Shown one piece after another: positions 59,671-64,000 of a stretch of 64,000 bases of DNA. The notes beneath the pieces are model-generated. The model ran no database searches. It was not told the DNA's origin and was given only the letters and a program-made list of their open reading frames with translations. How positions within the stretch are numbered: the first letter of the stretch is position 1; each line of letters opens with the position of its first letter. This DNA is from Bog-473 sp963836605 (GTDB lineage: Bacteria > Actinomycetota > Acidimicrobiia > Acidimicrobiales > RAAP-2), in assembly GCA_963836605.1 (NCBI GenBank), contig CAWIKB010000011.1, forward strand, positions 744,001 through 808,000, written 5' to 3'. Position numbers and translations under genes: made by a program.

Positions 59671-60368
59671 CAGATCTTCTGGGAATCGCCCCGCCACATG
59701 GGTTGGCGGACGCTGTCGTAGAGGACGTCGCGGTGTTCGCCCGCCAACGCGCTGAAGACCTGGTCGCCCCAGCGCTCCACCCCCACCATGGGCGAGGGCA
59801 GGGTGTCGCGGGTGAACCAGCCGACGTCGCGGGTTTCGAGGGGGTGCGCCTTCAAGCTGCCGCCGACGGCCCGGCAGTGAAACAGCAGGGAGTAGAGGGG
59901 CACCCGGGTGAAGCCGAGCCGCAGGCCGTCCAACACGGCGATGAGCCGCACCGGCTCGACCTCGATGCCCGTCTCCTCCTCCACCTCCTTGACCACCACC
60001 TCGGCCGCCGAGTAGCCGACGTCGCACCAGCCGGTGGGATAGAGCCAGATCCCCGAATCGGCCCGCTGGATCAGCAGGAGCTCCCCCTCGTCATTGCCCA
60101 CGGCGGCGCCCACGGCGACCTTGGGTGTGACGTATCCAGGGACACCCTTGCCCACCGTGTCGAGCCACTCCTCGACCAGGCCCCCCGCGTCGGGATCCTG
60201 CTCGGGGTTCTCGTCGGCTTCGACCCGGATGTCGGCCGCCACCTTGAGGATCTCCTCGAAGCGTTCCTGCTCATAGAGGCTCTCGGTGAAGCCCAGCCCG
60301 GTCCGGGCGATGCCCGCCAGGCTCTCGCTCCAACGGAGGAGGGTTTTGAGGGGGACGGCGCGATCCAC
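59670..60368 (-). CDS. NUDIX hydrolase with N-terminal domain, degenerate NUDIX box
   Basis: A 232-residue protein. A helical N-terminal domain (about 1-80: LKTLLRWSESLAGIARTGLG) precedes the NUDIX domain. The box reads GWCDVGY, then KEVEEETGI: the first Glu of the GX5E part is Tyr, while the EExG Glu residues that bind metal are kept. The branch includes putative ADP-ribose pyrophosphatases. The GTG at 60368 is chosen from the conserved N-terminus; no ribosome site is evident. It overlaps the GNAT start by 1 bp. Confidence 0.87.
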   Translation of the reverse strand: MDRAVPLKTLLRWSESLAGIARTGLGFTESLYEQERFEEILKVAADIRVEADENPEQDPDAGGLVEEWLDTVGKGVPGYVTPKVAVGAAVGNDEGELLLIQRADSGIWLYPTGWCDVGYSAAEVVVKEVEEETGIEVEPVRLIAVLDGLRLGFTRVPLYSLLFHCRAVGGSLKAHPLETRDVGWFTRDTLPSPMVGVERWGDQVFSALAGEHRDVLYDSVRQPMWRGDSQKI

Positions 60369-60413
60369 GGACGCTGACGCTACCGCGCCCCGCCCGGTGC
60401 GCCAGAATGGGTC

Positions 60414-60602
60414 GTGCCCGTCAATGAGGACTGCCGCCACTACGTGATGCGGACCACGCCCCGGGGCGATCGACTCGAGCGCTGCAAGGTCGACGCCAAC
60501 GAGCCGCTCCCGTTCGCCTGCCCCGAAGGATGCGTCTTCTACGAGCCCCGCAAGGTCTCGCAGGCCGGGTGGCACGTGCGGCGCGACGGCGAGAAGGCCT
60601 GA
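60414..60602 (+). CDS. Small conserved-looking Cys-rich protein, 62 residues
   Basis: A 62-residue protein with four Cys: EDCRHYVMRTTPRGDRLERC and FACPEGCVFYEPR. The spacing C-x17-C and C-x3-C suggests a zinc- or cluster-binding knuckle. The start is GTG at 60414. It is divergent from the NUDIX gene and convergent with the NIL-domain gene. Similar short Cys-rich proteins are familiar from actinobacterial genomes, but no function is known to me. Confidence 0.72.
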   Translation: MPVNEDCRHYVMRTTPRGDRLERCKVDANEPLPFACPEGCVFYEPRKVSQAGWHVRRDGEKA

Positions 60603-60624
60603 GCGGCTGGGTCACGCCTCGGCG

Positions 60625-60864
60625 TCACCCTTCGAGGATGTCGCCCAGGAGGTCGACGGTGATGCCTTCGCTGCGGAGCCACTCGAGCGCGGCGTCGATC
60701 TGCTCGGCCTCGCCGTCGATGAGGCAGACGATCCAGCCCCGGTGCTCCTCCAGGTCGGCCCGCCTGATGTCGGGGTCCACGTTGAACCGGCGCACCATGG
60801 TGGCCAGCACGGGCCGGCGTACCTCCGACTCGGGGAAGGTCAGCTTGACCCGGACCTGGCTCAC
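60625..60864 (-). CDS. NIL domain-containing protein
   Basis: A 79-residue ferredoxin-like NIL domain: VRVKLTFPESEVRRPVLATM, DIRRADLEEHRGWIVCLIDG and ALEWLRSEGITVDLL. NIL domains occur at the C-terminus of methionine ABC ATPases and with ferredoxins, where they bind sulfur amino acids. The GTG start overlaps the larE stop (GTGA), so it is coupled to LarE. A role in sulfur delivery or sensing for the lar pathway is inferred. Confidence 0.88.
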   Translation of the reverse strand: MSQVRVKLTFPESEVRRPVLATMVRRFNVDPDIRRADLEEHRGWIVCLIDGEAEQIDAALEWLRSEGITVDLLGDILEG

Positions 60865-61682
60865 GATCCGCTCTCCCCGTCGGTCTCCCCGTGCAGCATC
60901 CGGTTCATGCTCCCGGAACGGAAGCCCTCCAGGTCAAGCGCGACAAAGCTGAAGCCGGCGCCCCGGACGGCCGCGACGACCTCGTGGCGCCGGGCCAGTA
61001 TCTCGCCGAAGGCCTCGGGCTCACACTCCACGCGGGCCGTCGCCCCGTGGTGGCGTACCCGCAGCGGCCCGAGCCCGAGCCCGCGCAGGGCGGATTCGGC
61101 CGCATCGACGGCCTCGAGGCGACCGAGGGTGACCGGCGTGCCGTAGGGAAGGCGCGAGGCCAGGCAGGCCGCCGCCGGCTTGTCCCACGTCCGCAGCCCC
61201 AGCTGCTTGGAGCAACGCCGGATGTCGGCCTTGGTGAACCCGGCCTCGACGAGGGGGAACGTCGCCCCGGCGTTTGCCGCGGCCGCCTGGCCGGGCCGGT
61301 GGTCCCCGAGGTCGCTGACGTTGACACCCAGGACCACCCGGGCCGATTCGGCGTCGGCCAGGGGGGCGAGCACCGACATCAGGGCCGTCTTGCAACGGGC
61401 ACACCGGTCGGCGCCGTTGGCCACGTAGGCCGGGTCGCTCATCTCGTCGGTGGGGACCCCGATCCACCGCAGGTCCCATTCGTCGGCCAGGGCCCGGCAC
61501 TCGTCGGCCTCGCCGGCGGCCAGCGAGGGCGAGATGGCCGTGGCACAGAGCACCTGGGACCGCCCCAGCGTGTCGTGCGCCACCTTGGCCAGGAGCGCGG
61601 AGTCGGCCCCCCCGCTGAAGGCCACCACGACCCGACCGATCCGGCGCAGCTCACACCGCAGCGTGTCGAGCGACGCCGTCAT
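60861..61682 (-). CDS. larE: ATP-dependent sacrificial or cluster-type sulfur transferase LarE
   Basis: A 273-residue PP-loop enzyme that converts the LarB product into the bis-thiolated pincer nucleotide. The ATP motif SGGADS is at 23-28. Cys94 and Cys97 (DRCARCK) and Cys173 (AACLASRLPYGTPV) match the three-cysteine form that holds a [4Fe-4S] cluster; one-cysteine LarE proteins sacrifice a single Cys at the position of Cys173. The larB-larC pair lies about 9.4 kb away. It is coupled upstream to hemQ (ATGA overlap) and downstream to the NIL protein. Confidence 0.94.
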   Translation of the reverse strand: MTASLDTLRCELRRIGRVVVAFSGGADSALLAKVAHDTLGRSQVLCATAISPSLAAGEADECRALADEWDLRWIGVPTDEMSDPAYVANGADRCARCKTALMSVLAPLADAESARVVLGVNVSDLGDHRPGQAAAANAGATFPLVEAGFTKADIRRCSKQLGLRTWDKPAAACLASRLPYGTPVTLGRLEAVDAAESALRGLGLGPLRVRHHGATARVECEPEAFGEILARRHEVVAAVRGAGFSFVALDLEGFRSGSMNRMLHGETDGESGS

Positions 61683-62365
61683 GGGGTCAGCGCGCTCAGC
61701 ACATCGGCCAGGTCACCGGTCATGCCGGCGTAGAAGGGGCCGAACTCGGCGTACCGGGCTGATGCCTCGTCGAAGCGCATCTGGTAGACGCAGTCCTTCA
61801 GATCGTCGGGGTTGACCCCGAAGAGAGTGACCCCCCACTCGAAGTCGTCCAGGCCGGTGGACCCGGTGATGACCTGGAGGATGCGCCCGTGGAAGGTCCG
61901 GCCCACCTTCCCGTGGCCCACCATCAGCTCCTTGCGGGCTTCGAAGTCGAGGCTGTACCAGTTGGCGTCGGCGCGGCGCGCCTTGGACATCGGGTAGAAG
62001 CAGAAGGCAGCCTTCCCCTCGGGGGGCAGCTGGGGGTAGAGCCGAACCTGGCGCAGTTCCTCGGGCACGCCGGCGGCGTACTCGGACAGTTCGGTCAGCG
62101 AGAGGTAGGAAGCCACCGGTGCCGCCCCGGCCTGCTGCACCGCCGTCTGGAAGCGGCGGAGGCGCCACAGGTCGGATCCGAGCACCATCAGCCCCAGGTC
62201 CGCTTTGTGACCCAACACGGCCACCGGCACCACCTGGTAGCCGTCCGCTTCCACCGCTTTGACCGCATGGCTCAGGGCGCCTCCGTCCAGATCGCTCCCC
62301 ACGTGGCAGAACAGGTGGAGGACGGCCAGTCCGGTCGAGGGGACGAGGGGGGAGTCGGAGGCCAC
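61679..62365 (-). CDS. hemQ: Coproheme decarboxylase HemQ (chlorite dismutase family)
   Basis: A 228-residue protein of the chlorite-dismutase fold. FCFYPMSKARRADANWYSLD contains the conserved Tyr of the decarboxylation site, and KELMVGHGKVGRTF the probable proximal haem His. Such HemQ proteins finish haem synthesis in Gram-positive bacteria by decarboxylating coproheme with peroxide. Absence of a signal peptide and the substrate-pocket sequence argue against a chlorite dismutase. It starts the overlapping hemQ-larE-NIL operon. Confidence 0.92.
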   Translation of the reverse strand: MASDSPLVPSTGLAVLHLFCHVGSDLDGGALSHAVKAVEADGYQVVPVAVLGHKADLGLMVLGSDLWRLRRFQTAVQQAGAAPVASYLSLTELSEYAAGVPEELRQVRLYPQLPPEGKAAFCFYPMSKARRADANWYSLDFEARKELMVGHGKVGRTFHGRILQVITGSTGLDDFEWGVTLFGVNPDDLKDCVYQMRFDEASARYAEFGPFYAGMTGDLADVLSALTP

Positions 62366-62411
62366 GGGGCTTCAGTGTAGAGAAGCCCGGACGCGCCCCG
62401 GCCCGGACGCG

Positions 62412-62437
62412 ACAGAGCACCCCGGAGGGTGCCCTGT
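62412..62437 (-). terminator. Stem-loop downstream of groEL
   Basis: ACAGAGCACCC and GGGTGCCCTGT pair at 10 of 11 positions around a CGGA loop, 33 bp beyond the groEL stop and 46 bp before hemQ. There is no T-tract, as is common in high-GC genomes, so it is a probable intrinsic terminator that isolates groEL from the hemQ operon. Confidence 0.6.
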
Positions 62438-62469
62438 CGACGACGGATTGCGGGGAGTGGAGCGGCGGA

Positions 62470-64000
62470 CTAGAAGTCGTCCATCCCACCGCCGGGCATG
62501 CCACCGCCGGCGGGTGCCTCTTCGGGCTTGTCCACGATGACCGCCTCGGTGGTGAGGAACAGCGCCGCGATGGAGGCCGCGTTCTGCAGCGCCGACCGGG
62601 TGACCTTGGCGGCGTCGATGACCCCGTCCTTGAACAGGTCGCCGTACTCTCCGGTGGCGGCGTTGAGACCGTGGGAGCCCTTGAGGTGGCGCACCTTGTC
62701 GACAATCACCCCGCCCTCGAGGCCGGCGTTCACGGCGATCTGCTTCAACGGCTCCTCGACGGCCCGCGCCACGATGCGGGCACCGGTGGCCTCGTCGGCC
62801 TCCAGCTTCTCGGCCCGCTCGAGGATGGCCACCTGCGCCCGCAGGAGCGCCACCCCACCGCCCGGGACGACACCCTCTTCGATAGCAGCCTTGGTGGTCG
62901 AGACCGCGTCTTCGATCCGGTGCTTCTTCTCCTTGAGCTCGACCTCGGTCGCCGCGCCCACCTTGATCACGGCCACGCCGCCGGAGAGCTTGGCCAGCCG
63001 CTCCTGGAGCTTCTCGCGGTCGTAGTCCGAGTCGGTGTTCTCGATCTCGGCCTTGATCTGGTTGACCCGGCCCTTGATGTCCTCCTCCGAGCCGGCGCCC
63101 TCGATGATGGTGGTCTCGTCCTTGGTGATGACCACCTTGCGGGCGGTGCCCAGGAGGTCGAGGGTCACGTTCTCGAGCTTGAGGCCGACCTCCTCGGTGA
63201 CGACCTGGCCGCCGGTGAGGATGGCGATGTCCTGCAGCATGGCCTTGCGGCGCTCGCCGAAGCCCGGGGCCTTGACGGCCACGGAACGGAAGGTGCCGCG
63301 GATCTTGTTGACCACCAGGGTGGCCAGGGCCTCGCCCTCGACGTCCTCGGCGATGATCAGCAAGGGCTTGCCGCCCTGCATGACCTTCTCGAGCACCGGC
63401 AGCAGGTCACGGACGGCGGTGATCTTGGTGCCGACGAGGAGGATGGAGGCGTCTTCAAGCACCGCTTCCATGCGCTCGGGGTCGGTCACGAAGTACGGGG
63501 CGATGTAGCCCTTGTCGAAGCGCATGCCCTCGACCAGGTCCATGTCCATCCCGAAAGTCTGTGACTCCTCGACGGTGATCACGCCGTCGCGGCCCACCTT
63601 GTCGATGGCCTCGGAGATCATCTCGCCGATCTCGGTGTCGGCGGCGGAGATCGACGCGACCTGGGCGATCTGCGCCTTGGTCTCGGTCTCCTTGGCGATG
63701 CCGTGGATCGAGGTCACCGCGGTCTCGACGGCGGCCTCGATCCCCTTCTTGAGCGACATCGGGTTGGCCCCGGCCGCCACGTTGCGCAGGCCTTCGTGGA
63801 CCATGGCCCAGGCCAGGACGGTGGCCGTGGTGGTCCCGTCACCGGCAACGTCGTCGGTCTTCTTGGCCACTTCCTTGACCAGCTCGGCCCCGATCTTCTC
63901 GTAGGGGTCCTCGAGGTCGATCTCCTTGGCGATGGAGACGCCGTCGTTGGTGATCGTCGGCGCACCCCACTTCTTGTCGAGCACCACGTTGCGGCCTTTG
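62470..64000 (-). CDS. groEL: Chaperonin GroEL, N-terminus cut off by window edge
   Basis: About 509 residues of the 60-kDa chaperonin are visible; the first 35 or so, including the start, lie beyond 64000. Typical segments are VLDKKWGAPTITNDGVSIAK, VAGDGTTTATVLA (ATP-site Asp), the apical-domain VEGMRFDKGYIAPYF and the later VEEGVVPGGGVALLRA. The tail PAGGGMPGGGMDDF is the Gly-Met-rich form of the essential GroEL rather than the His-rich form. One unusual residue is Trp in VLAWAMVHEG, where Gln is usual. Confidence 0.97.
   Translation of the reverse strand, partial: KGRNVVLDKKWGAPTITNDGVSIAKEIDLEDPYEKIGAELVKEVAKKTDDVAGDGTTTATVLAWAMVHEGLRNVAAGANPMSLKKGIEAAVETAVTSIHGIAKETETKAQIAQVASISAADTEIGEMISEAIDKVGRDGVITVEESQTFGMDMDLVEGMRFDKGYIAPYFVTDPERMEAVLEDASILLVGTKITAVRDLLPVLEKVMQGGKPLLIIAEDVEGEALATLVVNKIRGTFRSVAVKAPGFGERRKAMLQDIAILTGGQVVTEEVGLKLENVTLDLLGTARKVVITKDETTIIEGAGSEEDIKGRVNQIKAEIENTDSDYDREKLQERLAKLSGGVAVIKVGAATEVELKEKKHRIEDAVSTTKAAIEEGVVPGGGVALLRAQVAILERAEKLEADEATGARIVARAVEEPLKQIAVNAGLEGGVIVDKVRHLKGSHGLNAATGEYGDLFKDGVIDAAKVTRSALQNAASIAALFLTTEAVIVDKPEEAPAGGGMPGGGMDDF

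Overview
The window is GC-rich bacterial DNA with frequent GTG and TTG starts, short intergenic gaps and many ATGA, GTGA or TGATG stop/start overlaps. The gene content points to an actinobacterium, probably of the class Acidimicrobiia (inference). Supporting signs are a mycothiol-type DinB-fold enzyme, an actinobacterial HemQ, a GroEL with a GGM-type tail, a CYTH-CHAD protein and many TetR, SDR and acyl-CoA enzymes. No rRNA or other phylogenetic marker is present to settle the lineage.

Region 1 (1-21.5 kb) is a catabolic accessory block. It starts inside a hydantoinase B gene. It then carries a nitroreductase, a DUF3237 protein, a flavin monooxygenase, a TetR/P450/SDR set, an ABM-domain monooxygenase, a class II aldolase, a SnoaL-like protein, a Rieske oxygenase divergent from a Baeyer-Villiger monooxygenase, a cyclase-family hydrolase divergent from an amidohydrolase, several more SDRs, an acyl-CoA dehydrogenase, a fused E1 alpha/beta ThDP dehydrogenase, another TetR and an AMP-forming acyl-CoA ligase. 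Three divergent promoters in this block share the 10-mer GGTCGGTACA inside TetR-like operators, so the block is probably one regulon. The content suits oxidation, ring opening and CoA-dependent breakdown of a cyclic ketone or terpenoid/steroid-like substrate (inference).

Region 2 (21.6-31.9 kb) holds small hypothetical genes, a SHOCT membrane protein, a serine hydrolase, a NUDIX hydrolase divergent from a CYTH-CHAD protein, an EthD protein, and a cell-surface locus made of a secreted C-terminally anchored protein, a sortase and a glycine-rich membrane protein. TauE-like and DUF4395 membrane proteins follow. Region 3 (31.9-43.8 kb) is more conserved: an lhr-pxpA-pxpBC operon, a patatin, a pair of overlapping RecB-nuclease-like paralogues, typA and tRNA-Ser(UGA). 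Region 4 (43.9-48.4 kb) is a second accessory block: an enoyl-CoA hydratase, TetR/SRPBCC around a 32-bp palindrome, and a translationally coupled amidohydrolase with three VOC proteins.

Region 5 (48.5-64 kb) carries pheA divergent from larB-larC and a PLP decarboxylase, a mycothiol-type enzyme, a DsbA-like protein, an IS30 element, DinB and WYL genes around a perfect palindrome, an amidase, an ArsR-SRPBCC fusion, GNAT and NUDIX genes, an overlapping hemQ-larE-NIL operon, and groEL running off the right edge.

Three genes (26647-27451, 28862-30296, 51428-52790) are each broken by exactly one extra base in a GC-rich or repetitive run. Base-calling error and real decay cannot be told apart from sequence alone.
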